DNA of 58,225 nt from NCBI GenBank assembly GCA_038214535.1, contig JBBQRS010000015.1, positions 1 to 58,225 on the forward strand, in the 5' to 3' direction. Positions within the stretch are counted from its first letter, which is position 1; the number at the start of each line of letters is the position of its first letter. This DNA comes from JBBQRS01 sp038214535. Its GTDB lineage: Bacteria > Chloroflexota > Anaerolineae > CG2-30-64-16. Made by a program: the position numbers and the translations under genes. Shown piece after piece: positions 32,610 through 40,805 of this stretch. Under the pieces are notes generated by a model. That model did not search any database and was not told where the DNA came from. It was given only the letters and a program-made list of their open reading frames with translations.

Positions 32610-33053
32610 TCACCCTCCCGCCTTCCCCGTCATGCTCTCGATCACGATGCGCCAGATGCACACCCCTTCCAGCGCCTCCAGCGGGTAGGCGTGATCCTGC
32701 TGGCCGTATTGCGCCATCAGGCAGTTCAGCCCGCGCTCCTTCGCCTTCAGATCCTCCACTTCCTCCACATGACCATAGCCGATCACCGAGCGATAGGTCA
32801 GCCCGGTCTTGCAGGGATCAACCGGGTCGGGCGCGACCGCCACGCTGTCCTCGAACTGGAAGCAGACGCGGGGGTTGGCCCCTATATAGTCAATCTTCTG
32901 CCCCACGAAGCCCGTATGGAAGTACACGAAGTCCCCATCATAGCCGAACGACACCGGCAGCACGTAGGGCTGATCGTCGCGCGATAGCGCCAGGTGGCAC
33001 ACCAGGCAGTTGCGGATGATCGCGCCAATCTTCTCTCGGTCGGTGAACAGCAT
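32610..33053 (-). CDS. PNPOx-like flavin-binding protein (NimA-like)
   Basis: 147 aa. It starts MLFTDREKIGAIIRNCLVCH, then LALSRDDQPYVLPVSFGYDG, FVYFHTGFVGQKIDYI, and TYRSVIGYGHVEEVED, and ends CIWRIVIESMTGKAGG. This is the split-barrel flavin fold of pyridoxamine-5'-phosphate oxidase-like proteins, closest in pattern to 5-nitroimidazole antibiotic resistance proteins. It probably binds FMN; substrate unknown. The last codons and TGA stop lie in the purine-rich repeat (coding strand GGAGGGTGAGGAGCGGAGG). It is convergent with the FAD oxidoreductase gene. Confidence 0.88.
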   Translation of the reverse strand: MLFTDREKIGAIIRNCLVCHLALSRDDQPYVLPVSFGYDGDFVYFHTGFVGQKIDYIGANPRVCFQFEDSVAVAPDPVDPCKTGLTYRSVIGYGHVEEVEDLKAKERGLNCLMAQYGQQDHAYPLEALEGVCIWRIVIESMTGKAGG

Positions 33054-33091
33054 ATGGCATCCTTGTTCTTATCCAGAATTGATCGTAGAAT

Positions 33092-33204
33092 CTATCCGAA
33101 CACGACGCGCCCTTCTCCTTCGTAGTGACGGCTTCAGCCGTTGTTGTGCCCCCCCAACGGCTGAAGCCGTCACTACGAAGATGCGGCGCACAGTTTTCGG
33201 ATAG
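33092..33204. repeat. Nested palindromic element, copy B
   Basis: Outer CTATCCGAA... (33092) and AGTTTTCGGATAG (33192-33204), the left side slightly diverged. The inner stem has 26 perfect pairs (33118-33143 with 33155-33180). The stem sequence TAGTGACGGCTTCAGCCGTT differs from copy A but stays paired. Located between divergent genes. Confidence 0.9.
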
Positions 33205-33247
33205 AGTCTCATTATAATCCATTATTGCCGGGCAAAGGAGCCTTCGC

Positions 33248-34504
33248 ATGACCGATGAGATCGTGATTTCCCCGCACGAGCGGGATGTGTTGCGCGGGCT
33301 GGTTGAGGCGCAAGCGCAGGCGGCGGCGCTGCCGGTGCAACGCGAGACGGCGGAGTTGTGGCGGCGGCTCAACGACCTGGAACCCGTCCGCCCGCTGGTG
33401 TGGATCAACGAAATCCCCTGGCACGAGATGGACGTGGACGGCGAGTTGACGCTGCAATGCGCCGACCCGTGGCTGCGCGAGGTGGAGACGGGGCTGCGCC
33501 GCCTGCTCTATCAGTGGCGCCACATGCCCGCCGACATGATCGTCAGCGACCACATCCCCTGTCCCGTGGTGATCCACAGCACCGGCTTCGGGTTGACCGA
33601 AGATGTCGAAGTCGCCCGCACCGACGCGGCCAGCGATATCGTCTCGCGCGAGTTTCACCGGCAGATCGTCGAGCCGGAGGACGTGACCGAGATCCGCAAC
33701 CCGGTCGTCACGGTAGATTGGGAGCTGACGCACGCCCGCCGCGACGCCTTGCAGCGCGCCGTGGGCGACATCCTGCCGGCCCGGCTAGTGGGCAAGAAGG
33801 GCATCTGGTACGCGCCGTGGGATGAGCTGATCCGCTGGTGGGGCGTGGAGGACGCGCTGCGCGACCTTGTAGATCGCCCCGAGATGGTGGAGGCGGCCGT
33901 CTCCCGGCTGACGGACGCCTACCTGTGCGAGCTGGATCAGTGGGAGGCGCTGGGGTTGCTGACGCCGAACGCCGACAACACACGGCACGGGTCGGGCGGC
34001 TACGGTTACACGGCGGCGCTGCCCGCGACGGGGCCGGAGCTTGGGGCCGCGCCCGCGACCCTATGGGGCAGCGCGACGGCGCAAATCTTCGGCTCCGTCT
34101 CGCCGCGGATGCACTGGGAGTTCGGACTTAAGCACGAGCTGCGTTGGCTGGAACGCTGGGGGCTGACCTATTACGGTTGTTGCGAGCCGCTCGACGTGAA
34201 GGCCGGCATCCTCCAACGCATCCCCAACCTGCGCAAGGTGTCGTGCAGCCCGTGGGTGAACGTGCCGCGCGCGGTGGACGCCTTCGGCGGGCGCTACGTG
34301 CTGTCGCGCAAACCGACGCCGGCGTTCATGGCCGAGGACGTCTGGCGGCTTGACGCAGCCCGCGCCGACCTGACCGCGTTCCTCGACGCGGCGCGCGGCT
34401 GCGCCGTGGAGGTCATCATGAAGGACGTCTCCACGGTGCGCTATCAGCCGCAGCGGTTGTGGACGTGGGCGGAGATGGCGATGGCGGAGGTGCGGGGGAG
34501 GTGA
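33248..34504 (+). CDS. Uroporphyrinogen decarboxylase-superfamily-like protein
   Basis: 418 aa. AAAGGAG lies upstream of ATG 33248. Notable segments: ERDVLRGLVEAQAQAAALP, WINEIPWHEMDVDGELTLQC, WYAPWDELIRWWGVEDALRD, HWEFGLKHELRWLERWGLTY followed by YGCCEPLDVKAGILQRIPNL, and SPWVNVPRAVDAFGGRYVLS. The last two, with a Cys pair and barrel-like pattern, resemble URO-D / corrinoid methyltransferase-like proteins found beside sugar transporters. No cobalamin-binding partner is present, so methyl transfer is not supported. The function is unknown. The last codons and TGA enter a purine-rich repeat. Confidence 0.65.
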   Translation: MTDEIVISPHERDVLRGLVEAQAQAAALPVQRETAELWRRLNDLEPVRPLVWINEIPWHEMDVDGELTLQCADPWLREVETGLRRLLYQWRHMPADMIVSDHIPCPVVIHSTGFGLTEDVEVARTDAASDIVSREFHRQIVEPEDVTEIRNPVVTVDWELTHARRDALQRAVGDILPARLVGKKGIWYAPWDELIRWWGVEDALRDLVDRPEMVEAAVSRLTDAYLCELDQWEALGLLTPNADNTRHGSGGYGYTAALPATGPELGAAPATLWGSATAQIFGSVSPRMHWEFGLKHELRWLERWGLTYYGCCEPLDVKAGILQRIPNLRKVSCSPWVNVPRAVDAFGGRYVLSRKPTPAFMAEDVWRLDAARADLTAFLDAARGCAVEVIMKDVSTVRYQPQRLWTWAEMAMAEVRGR

Positions 34505-34765
34505 GGAGCGGAGGAGCAGAGGAGCAGAGGAGCGCGGGAGAGGGGGGGAGGAGTGAGCATCCTCAGATGCGAACGGGCACAGGCGCGGAGGCGCGGAGGC
34601 GCAGAGGAGTGAACATCCTCAGATGCGAACGGGCACAGGCGCAGAGGCTCCGTCGTTCCCGTAGGGGCGTGGTCTCCACGCCCTGACCGCGGCGCGACCC
34701 CTCCCCAGATTACCGGGGACAATGTCTCCCAAAGGGAGAGGGAACCAGACCAGCGCGCTCCCTCG
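34501..34765. repeat. Purine-rich repeat plus inverted composite block R4
   Basis: It starts in the stop codon of the previous gene with GTGAGGAGCGGAGGAGCAGA. Two copies of CATCCTCAGATGCGAACGGG (inverted orientation of the recurrent hairpin) follow at about 34558 and 34614, then CCCGTAGGGGCGTGGTCTCC, then CCCCAGATTACCGGGGACAA and GTCTCCCAAAGGGAGAGGGA. No gene between 34505 and 34877. Confidence 0.85.
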
Positions 34766-34792
34766 GATATGCCGGTCAACAATAAAAACCTA

Positions 34793-34829
34793 TTGACAGA
34801 ATGCGCAAATTATAGTAAAGTTTTACTAT
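34793..34829 (+). promoter_or_regulatory. lacI-type gene promoter with overlapping operator
   Basis: Consensus -35 TTGACA (34793-34798), 17-bp spacer, TAAAGT (34816-34821). A perfect dyad ATAGTAAA-GT-TTTACTAT (34812-34829) covers the -10. An AT-rich dyad at this place upstream of a LacI-family gene suggests autoregulation. Confidence 0.85.
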
Positions 34830-34830
34830 C

Positions 34831-34851
34831 GTTCGTGAAAGGATCACGAAC
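34831..34851 (+). promoter_or_regulatory. Perfect dyad GTTCGTGA-N5-TCACGAAC in the leader
   Basis: GTTCGTGA (34831-34838) and TCACGAAC (34844-34851) flank AAGGA. It may be a second operator, or a leader hairpin exposing AAGGA in its loop. The start codon is at 34878. Confidence 0.65.
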
Positions 34852-34877
34852 CGGATGGGACAAAGGCGAGGACGCCG

Positions 34878-35927
34878 ATGACCAAACGAACCACACTGGC
34901 CGATATTGCCCGCGAATGCGATGTCTCCGTCGCGACCGTCTCGATGGTGCTGCGCAATAAGGCTGCCTCGATTTCGCCCGAAACTCGCAACCGCATCCGC
35001 GTGACAGCCCGCACCCTGGGCTACACCCCTCGCTCCTCTCGCGATCCTGACGCCGGCGCGATCGGCGTCGTCATCAAATCAACCGACGACGGCCCGATGC
35101 GCGACAATCCCTTTTACGTCGGCATCTTGGCCGGCATCGAGGACGCCTGTCGCCGACTGCACACCAACCTGCTCTATGCGACCCTACCCGTGGACGAGAA
35201 CAATTGTCCCACCCACTTCCCGCGCCTGCTCAACGCCGGCAGCGTGGAGGGGTTGATTGTCGTCGGCGTGTGGGTCACGGACGCATTGCTGCCACGGCTC
35301 GATGAGATGGGCGCGCCGGTAGTGCTGGCCGATGCCTATCTGGCCGACCTCACGGCCGCGTATGACAGTGTGGAATCGGACAACTACCACGGGGCCTACG
35401 GTGCCGTCACGTATCTGCTGGAACAGGGCCACCGGGACATCGGCCTGCTGAGCGCGCCCGATTTCGCCTATCCCAGCATCTCAGCCCGGCGTGAGGGCTA
35501 TCGCGACGCCATGCGCGCCTGCACCGATGCCCACCCCTACAGCGTCACAACCCATGCGCACCGGCCCGGCGACACCGACGCGGAGGTCGAACGGCTGCTA
35601 CAGACGAACCCCCGGATCACCGCGGTGTTTGCCTGCAACGATAACACGGCGCTGGCGGTGATGCGCGTGGCGCGGCGGCTGGGGCGGCGCATCCCCGAAG
35701 ACCTGTCGCTCATCGGGTTCGACGACATCGAACTCGCGCGGCACATCTATCCGGCGCTGACCACCATGCACGTGGATACGGTGGGGATGGGCCGGATGGC
35801 CGCGCAATTGCTGACCAACCGCCTGGAGTTCCCTGACGCGGAGAAAGTCACTGCCATCATGCGCCCGCGTCTGATCGAGCGCCAATCAGTCGCCGCGCTG
35901 CCGGTCATGGCGCTGGTGGAGGGCTGA
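34878..35927 (+). CDS. LacI family transcriptional regulator
   Basis: 349 aa from ATG 34878. N-terminal helix-turn-helix TLADIARECDVSVATVSMVL (5-24) and hinge region, then a periplasmic-binding-like effector domain with IGVVIKSTDDGPMRDNPFYV, EGLIVVGVW, SDNYHGAYGAVTYLLEQGHR, CNDNTALAVMRVARRLGRRI and DLSLIGFDDIELARHIYPAL. These are standard LacI/GalR features; the ligand is probably a sugar. It is the first gene of the sugar uptake locus and is preceded by its own promoter with an overlapping dyad. Likely controls the downstream transporter and GH2 genes. Confidence 0.95.
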   Translation: MTKRTTLADIARECDVSVATVSMVLRNKAASISPETRNRIRVTARTLGYTPRSSRDPDAGAIGVVIKSTDDGPMRDNPFYVGILAGIEDACRRLHTNLLYATLPVDENNCPTHFPRLLNAGSVEGLIVVGVWVTDALLPRLDEMGAPVVLADAYLADLTAAYDSVESDNYHGAYGAVTYLLEQGHRDIGLLSAPDFAYPSISARREGYRDAMRACTDAHPYSVTTHAHRPGDTDAEVERLLQTNPRITAVFACNDNTALAVMRVARRLGRRIPEDLSLIGFDDIELARHIYPALTTMHVDTVGMGRMAAQLLTNRLEFPDAEKVTAIMRPRLIERQSVAALPVMALVEG

Positions 35928-36045
35928 GGGCAGATCGTGGATGATCGTATGAAAGGAGGAGTTCTCTGCCTGATTCACGTCATTTAGCGGATAAGTCGTT
36001 AACAACCGGCAAACATAGAGATTCACTTCAAGGAGAAGTAACATC

Positions 36046-37482
36046 ATGGAAATCGAACGCAAGAAGCTGACCCGACGTGATTTTCTGAAGGGTCTCACGT
36101 TGAGCGGCGCGGGGCTGGCGATTGCCGCCTGCGCTGCGCCCGCCGCCGCACCGGCGCCCGCGCCCGCGGCCCCCACGGATGCGCCCGCGGCCTCCGCCGC
36201 CGAATCACCCACCGAAGCGCCTGCGGCCGAGGCGCCCGCGCAAGCCGCCGGCACGATGGTCTTCTGGCCGGAATGGGGCGGCAAGGACGCCGATGCCCTG
36301 CAAGCGCAGGTGGACAAGTGGGCCGCGCAGACCGGCAACACGTCGGAGTTTCTGCCCATCCGCGACCATACCCGCATGATCGCCTCGATGAGCGCGGGCA
36401 ACCCGCCCGACCTGTTGATGACCTGGGACGCGAACGCCGTGGGCCAGTGGGGCTTCGAGGGCGTGTTGAAGGACCTCAAGCCGTACATTGACCAGGCCGG
36501 CATGGATCTGGCGATGTATTACCCCATCGGCGTGGCCTCGGGCAACCTGATGGGTACCGCGCAGATCGGTCTGCCGCTGACCAACTACATTACGACCGTC
36601 ATGTATTGGAACAAGAACGTCTTCAAAGATGCCGGCCTCGACCCCGAGCTGGTACCGGAGACCTGGGAACAAGTGATCGAGATCTCCGATAAGCTGTCTG
36701 TGGTAGAAGGCGGGCAGCTCAAGAAGCTGGGCTACGGCGTGCTGACCGGGCAAGATGCCCATCCGACGACGTATGCGTATGCGTTCGGCGGCTCGATCTG
36801 GAGCGACGACCGCCGCACAGTGACGCCGGATGACCCGGCCAACATCGAGGGCCTCAAGTTCTGCCGCTCTTTCTATGAAAAATACGGCACGGACGAGATG
36901 CAACGCTGGTCCTCCAGCCTGGGCACGGAGGCCGACTCGCCGACGTACCCGATTTACACGGGCGACATGGGGATGCAGGTGCAAGGCGAGTGGATGCCGT
37001 CTTACTTCACCCGCATCACCGACGTTGCTATTGACATGGGCGGCGCGTATCTGCCGCACCCGGCGGCCAAGCCGGAAGTGGCGGGCACGATGAACGCCAA
37101 CACCAACCCGCTGGTGATTCCCACGCAGGCGAAGAACCCCGACGCCGGTTTCGACTTCATCAAGTTCATCTCGCAGCCGGAAAACTCGGCGGAGATGTGC
37201 GTGATCGTCGGCAACGCGTCGCCGGTGGTTGAGGGGCTGAAGCTCCAGGTCGCCAAGACGCCGGAAGCGCTGTACCAATGGATTCTGGGCACGGCCTGGG
37301 CCGAAGGCGACGTCAAACCGATGACGATCAACTCGCCCGTGGGCTCGCTCTACAACGACACCTACACCCGCTATCGGGATGAGGTGGTGCAAGATGGCCG
37401 CGATCCCGAAGAGGCGATGGCCGCGCTGAAGGATGAGATTCAGCCGGAACTGGACGCCGCGCTGGAGAAGCTCGGCCTGTAA
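36046..37482 (+). CDS. Sugar ABC transporter substrate-binding lipoprotein
   Basis: 478 aa. AAGGAG precedes ATG 36046. The N-terminus LTRRDFLKGLTLSGAGLAIA has a twin-arginine motif and a lipobox IAAC (Cys29), then an Ala/Pro-rich linker. The solute-binding fold (family 1) contains SAGNPPDLLMTWDANAVGQW, PLTNYITTVMYWNKNVFKDA and GDMGMQVQGEWMPSYF. It binds an extracellular sugar or oligosaccharide and delivers it to the two permeases that follow. No ATPase gene is in the locus, so a shared MsmX/UgpC-type ATPase elsewhere is likely. No clear promoter was seen in 35928-36045. Confidence 0.95.
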   Translation: MEIERKKLTRRDFLKGLTLSGAGLAIAACAAPAAAPAPAPAAPTDAPAASAAESPTEAPAAEAPAQAAGTMVFWPEWGGKDADALQAQVDKWAAQTGNTSEFLPIRDHTRMIASMSAGNPPDLLMTWDANAVGQWGFEGVLKDLKPYIDQAGMDLAMYYPIGVASGNLMGTAQIGLPLTNYITTVMYWNKNVFKDAGLDPELVPETWEQVIEISDKLSVVEGGQLKKLGYGVLTGQDAHPTTYAYAFGGSIWSDDRRTVTPDDPANIEGLKFCRSFYEKYGTDEMQRWSSSLGTEADSPTYPIYTGDMGMQVQGEWMPSYFTRITDVAIDMGGAYLPHPAAKPEVAGTMNANTNPLVIPTQAKNPDAGFDFIKFISQPENSAEMCVIVGNASPVVEGLKLQVAKTPEALYQWILGTAWAEGDVKPMTINSPVGSLYNDTYTRYRDEVVQDGRDPEEAMAALKDEIQPELDAALEKLGL

Positions 37483-37492
37483 TTGCGACAAG

Positions 37493-37535
37493 CAGAAACC
37501 CGGTTTCCGGCTTCGCCGAAGAAACCGGGTTTCTG
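37493..37535 (+). promoter_or_regulatory. Stable hairpin between binding-protein and permease genes
   Basis: CAGAAACCCGGTTTC (37493-37507) pairs with GAAACCGGGTTTCTG (37521-37535), with an inner CGGC-TTC-GCCG stem. There is no T-run. A hairpin at this place in sugar ABC operons can protect the binding-protein mRNA and lower permease expression. It belongs to the AAACCCGGTTT hairpin family (also 50610-50642 and 54133-54165). Confidence 0.8.
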
Positions 37536-37566
37536 AATGACTGGTCTCCCCGCAAGGAGGCGGCAT

Positions 37567-38484
37567 ATGGCATTTGACTCGCTTAAATCCAGACAGAACC
37601 GCCGGGAACTGAAGTGGGGCCTGATCTTCATCACGCCCTGGATCATCGGTTTCCTGATTTTCAACCTGTATCCCACATTGGCTTCGTTTTACTACAGCTT
37701 CACCGACAAGGCGTTGGTGCGCCCGCCGGAATTCGTCGGGTTCGACAACTACGTCAAGCTGTTCACGCGCGACACGCTCTTCTTCAAGGCCATCCGCAAT
37801 ACGCTCTACATGGTGGTGGTCAGCGTGCCGCTGGGCATCATCATCGCCTTCCTGACGGCGCTGTTGCTGAACATGAAGATTCGCGGCCAGTCGGTGTTCC
37901 GCACGATCTACTATCTGCCGACGGTGGTGCCGGCGGTGGCGGGCACGCTGCTCTGGCTATGGATCCTCAACCCGCAATTCGGCATCATGAATCAGGCGCT
38001 GGAGACGATCGGGCTGCGGTCGCCGGCGTGGTTCGGCAGCCCACAGTGGTCCAAGCCGGCGCTGATTATGATGGGGCTGTGGGGGGTGGGCGCCAGCACG
38101 GTGCTCTACCTGGCGGCCTTACAGGGCGTGCCGCAAGAGCTGTACGAGGCGGCGACGCTGGATGGGGCCGGCTGGATTCAGCGGACGCTGAAGATCACCG
38201 TGCCGATGGTGTCGCCGGTGACGCTGTTCATCGCGATCACCAGCATCATCGGCACGTTCCAACTTTTCACGCAGGCGTATATCATCGGCGGGACGGGCGG
38301 CGGCGCATCGGGGGCGCCGCGCGAGTCGCTGCTGTTTTACGCAATTTATCTGTACCGGCAAGGGTTCGTCTATCTGAAGATGGGCTATGCCTCGGCGATG
38401 GCGTGGATCCTGTTCATCATCATCATGGTGGTGACGTTGGTCCTGCTGCGGTCGTCGGCCCGCTATGTCTACTATGAATCGTAG
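37567..38484 (+). CDS. Sugar ABC transporter permease (MalF/UgpA type)
   Basis: 305 aa from ATG 37567 with AAGGAGG at 37554-37560. Six transmembrane segments, beginning LIFITPWIIGFLIFNLYPTL. The EAA loop that contacts the ATPase is YEAATLDGAGWIQRTLKITV. It forms the translocation pore with the next gene product, which starts 17 nt downstream. Confidence 0.95.
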   Translation: MAFDSLKSRQNRRELKWGLIFITPWIIGFLIFNLYPTLASFYYSFTDKALVRPPEFVGFDNYVKLFTRDTLFFKAIRNTLYMVVVSVPLGIIIAFLTALLLNMKIRGQSVFRTIYYLPTVVPAVAGTLLWLWILNPQFGIMNQALETIGLRSPAWFGSPQWSKPALIMMGLWGVGASTVLYLAALQGVPQELYEAATLDGAGWIQRTLKITVPMVSPVTLFIAITSIIGTFQLFTQAYIIGGTGGGASGAPRESLLFYAIYLYRQGFVYLKMGYASAMAWILFIIIMVVTLVLLRSSARYVYYES

Positions 38485-38501
38485 CCGGGAAGGAGAGACC
38501 A

Positions 38502-39383
38502 ATGGGTACCACTGCTGAGACCTCCAAGGTCACCCGGACCGCATCCGGCGTGTCGTATGCAAATCGTAAGACGCTTGAGCAGATTTTCAAGTACATCATC
38601 ATCATCGGCATCGGGTCGCTGTTTGCGTTCCCGTTCCTGTGGCTGGTGCTGACCTCGCTCAAGTCGCCCGCCGAGATCATCTCGATGCCGCCCACACTCT
38701 TCCCACAGGAGTGGCATTGGGATAACTATGCGAAGGCCGTGACGGCGATCCCCTTCTTTAGATACATGGGCAACACGGTATTCATCTTCGTGTTGAAGGC
38801 GCTCGGCGCGATCTTGTCCTGTTCACTGGCGGCCTACGGCTTCTCGATGCTGCGCTGGCCGGGCCGGGATGTGGTCTTCTTCCTGGTGCTGGCGACGATG
38901 ATGCTGCCGTTCCAGGTGACGATGATCCCGCTCTACATCCTGTATGACCGCCTGGACCTGATCGGCACCTTCACGCCGCTGATCCTGCCAAGCTGGTTCG
39001 GCTACGCGTTCTCCATCTTCATGTTCCGCCAGTTCTTCCGCACGATTCCCCGCGAGTTGACCGAGGCCGCGCGCATTGACGGCTGCTCGGAGCCGCGCAT
39101 CTGGGCGCAGGTCATCATGCCGCTGGCCAAGCCGGCCATCGCGGCGCTGATCCTCTTCGAGTTCATGTGGACCTGGAACGACTTCCTCGCCCCCCTGCTC
39201 TACCTGAGCAAGGAGGCCAACTGGACGCTGGCGCTGGGCCTGCTCCAGTTCCGCTCGCAGCGCGAAACCAACTGGGAGTTGCTGATGGCGGCGTCAACCC
39301 TGATGGTGGTGCCGGCCATTGTGCTCTACTTCTTCGGGCAGAAGACCTTCATCCAGGGCGTCGCGACCACCGGGTTCAAATAA
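38502..39383 (+). CDS. Sugar ABC transporter permease (MalG/UgpE type)
   Basis: 293 aa. AAGGAGAG lies upstream of ATG 38502. Membrane segments include YIIIIGIGSLFAFPFLWLVL and FFLVLATMMLPFQVTMIPLY. The EAA motif is TEAARIDGCSEPRIWAQVIM. It ends FIQGVATTGFK, typical of the family. Second permease of the importer. Confidence 0.95.
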   Translation: MGTTAETSKVTRTASGVSYANRKTLEQIFKYIIIIGIGSLFAFPFLWLVLTSLKSPAEIISMPPTLFPQEWHWDNYAKAVTAIPFFRYMGNTVFIFVLKALGAILSCSLAAYGFSMLRWPGRDVVFFLVLATMMLPFQVTMIPLYILYDRLDLIGTFTPLILPSWFGYAFSIFMFRQFFRTIPRELTEAARIDGCSEPRIWAQVIMPLAKPAIAALILFEFMWTWNDFLAPLLYLSKEANWTLALGLLQFRSQRETNWELLMAASTLMVVPAIVLYFFGQKTFIQGVATTGFK

Positions 39384-39390
39384 AAAGACC

Positions 39391-39499
39391 TGCCACGAAT
39401 TTCACGAATATCAGGGACTCGATTTGTGCGCTCCCCGCTCGTAGTGCGCACTACGAGCGGGGAATGGTATAATTCGTCCAATTCGTGAAATTCGTGGCA
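39391..39499. repeat. Inverted repeat enclosing a perfect 32-bp palindrome
   Basis: TGCCACGAATTTCACGAAT (39391) pairs with ATTCGTGAAATTCGTGGCA, ending at 39499. Inside, TCCCCGCTCGTAGTGC and its complement (39432-39463) form a perfect 32-bp palindrome with no loop. It lies between permease and URO-D-like genes in the same operon. The same ACGAAT family occurs at 29885, 43320 and 50306. Confidence 0.9.
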
Positions 39500-39514
39500 A
39501 AAAGGAGCCTCCCC

Positions 39515-40648
39515 ATGACCCAGACGTTCCGCGAGATGAATCTGGCCGTGTTCCGCGGCCAGGCGACCGCCCACCCGCTGTTCCAGCCGCGCTTCGAGCC
39601 ATGGTATGACTGGCAGACGCGCTTCGGCGATATGCCGCAGGATTACCGCGACATGGGCATCCGCGCGATGTACGACGACCTGGGCTGCTCGATGCGCTAC
39701 GTGGATTACTACACCGGCGCGCCCTCGCCGCTGGAGCGCGTCTTCACCGACAAGGTGGTGATCCGCAAACACGAGACGGCGACTGAGCGGGTGGTGATCT
39801 ATGAGACGCCGCACGGCGAGCTGACGGAGCATCACGCCTACACGGTGGACGCGACCTGGCGCGAGGTGGGTTTCCCGGTGAAAGACCGCGACGACCTGCG
39901 CAAGCTGCGCTGGCTGGCCGGCGAGATGTCATGGGACTTCTCGCGGCGCGACTTCCACGTCGGCGACACCTACATCGGCGACTGCGGCTATCCGCAGTTC
40001 TACATCCCGAAAAGCCCCTATCAGGCGCTGGCGCAGCAGTGGATGAAGCTGCAAGACCTGGTGTACGCGCTGGCCGATTACCCTGCCGAGGTCGAGGCAA
40101 CGATGGAGGCGATTGACGCCTCGCACGACGGCCTCTACGCGCAGTTCGCCGCCAACGCCGACCTGGTGAAGATCGTCAACTTCGGCGAGAACATGCACGA
40201 CCACCTCTTCTCGCGCAAGTACCTGGAGCGCTACATCCTGCCGTGGTATGAGAAGCGCGCCGGGCAGCTCAGACAGGCGGGCATCTTCACCCACATGCAC
40301 CTCGACGGCTATTTCCACAGCATCCTCAAATATCTCAAAGATATGCCGTTCGACGGGATCGAGGCGCTGACCCCCACCCCGCAGGGCGACGCCACGCTGG
40401 AGGAGATCAAGGAGCACATCGGCGACAAGATATTGCTCGACGGCATCCCGGCGATCTACTTCATGGCGCCCTACACGCGCGATGACCTGATGGAATGCAC
40501 CGAGAAGTGCATCAAGCTCTTCGCCCCGCGCCTGGTGCTGGGCGTCTCCGACGAGGTGCCGGAGGGCGCGCCGAGCGAAGAGGCGATCGCGCGGATTCGG
40601 ATGGTGGCGGATTACTGTCGGAATTACGAATTAGGTATCAGGGATTAG
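39515..40648 (+). CDS. Uroporphyrinogen decarboxylase family protein
   Basis: 377 aa from ATG 39515, with AAAGGAG at the end of the repeat. The URO-D-type barrel includes YDWQTRFGDMPQDYRDMGIR, the helical VYALADYPAEVEATMEAID, VKIVNFGENMHDHLFSRKYL, ILPWYEKRAGQLRQAGIFTH, and LVLGVSDEVPEGAPSEEAIA. These recall URO-D/CmuA/MtaA family members. With no porphyrin genes nearby and a place between a sugar permease and a beta-mannosidase, a porphyrin role is unlikely. It may act on a sugar or acid derived from the imported compound. The last eight residues (NYELGIRD) and TAG come from the start of a tandem repeat. Confidence 0.8.
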   Translation: MTQTFREMNLAVFRGQATAHPLFQPRFEPWYDWQTRFGDMPQDYRDMGIRAMYDDLGCSMRYVDYYTGAPSPLERVFTDKVVIRKHETATERVVIYETPHGELTEHHAYTVDATWREVGFPVKDRDDLRKLRWLAGEMSWDFSRRDFHVGDTYIGDCGYPQFYIPKSPYQALAQQWMKLQDLVYALADYPAEVEATMEAIDASHDGLYAQFAANADLVKIVNFGENMHDHLFSRKYLERYILPWYEKRAGQLRQAGIFTHMHLDGYFHSILKYLKDMPFDGIEALTPTPQGDATLEEIKEHIGDKILLDGIPAIYFMAPYTRDDLMECTEKCIKLFAPRLVLGVSDEVPEGAPSEEAIARIRMVADYCRNYELGIRD

Positions 40649-40788
40649 GGAACAGGGATCGGGGATTGGGTATCAGGTATCAGGGAACAGGGAACAGGTA
40701 TCAGGAATCCCTAATCCCTGATACTCGATCCCCGATCCCCGATTCCCGATCCCTGATTCCCGATTCCCGATTCCCGATCCCTGACCCC
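40634..40788. repeat. GGGATTAGGGAACAGGG tandem/inverted repeat
   Basis: About 75 bases of GGGATYR/GGGAACA units face CCCTAATCCC/CCCGATTCCC units, forming one long imperfect hairpin. It begins within the final codons of the URO-D-like gene. Irregular units without spacers exclude a CRISPR array. Confidence 0.9.
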
Positions 40789-40805
40789 AATTCATCGGAG
40801 GAACC

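Noticed and set aside
35950..35995. 12-codon leader ORF with AAAGGAGG between the LacI and binding-protein genes
   Set aside because: The Shine-Dalgarno-like sequence lies inside the ORF rather than before its ATG, and no attenuator or terminator follows.
36205..37566. 453-codon minus-strand frame opposite the binding protein
   Set aside because: Shadow frame; the plus strand encodes a clear ABC binding protein in an operon.
40634..40788. Possible CRISPR array of GGGATT/CCCGAT repeats
   Set aside because: Units are 7-9 bases, irregular and without spacers, and the two halves are complementary, so it is a low-complexity hairpin.
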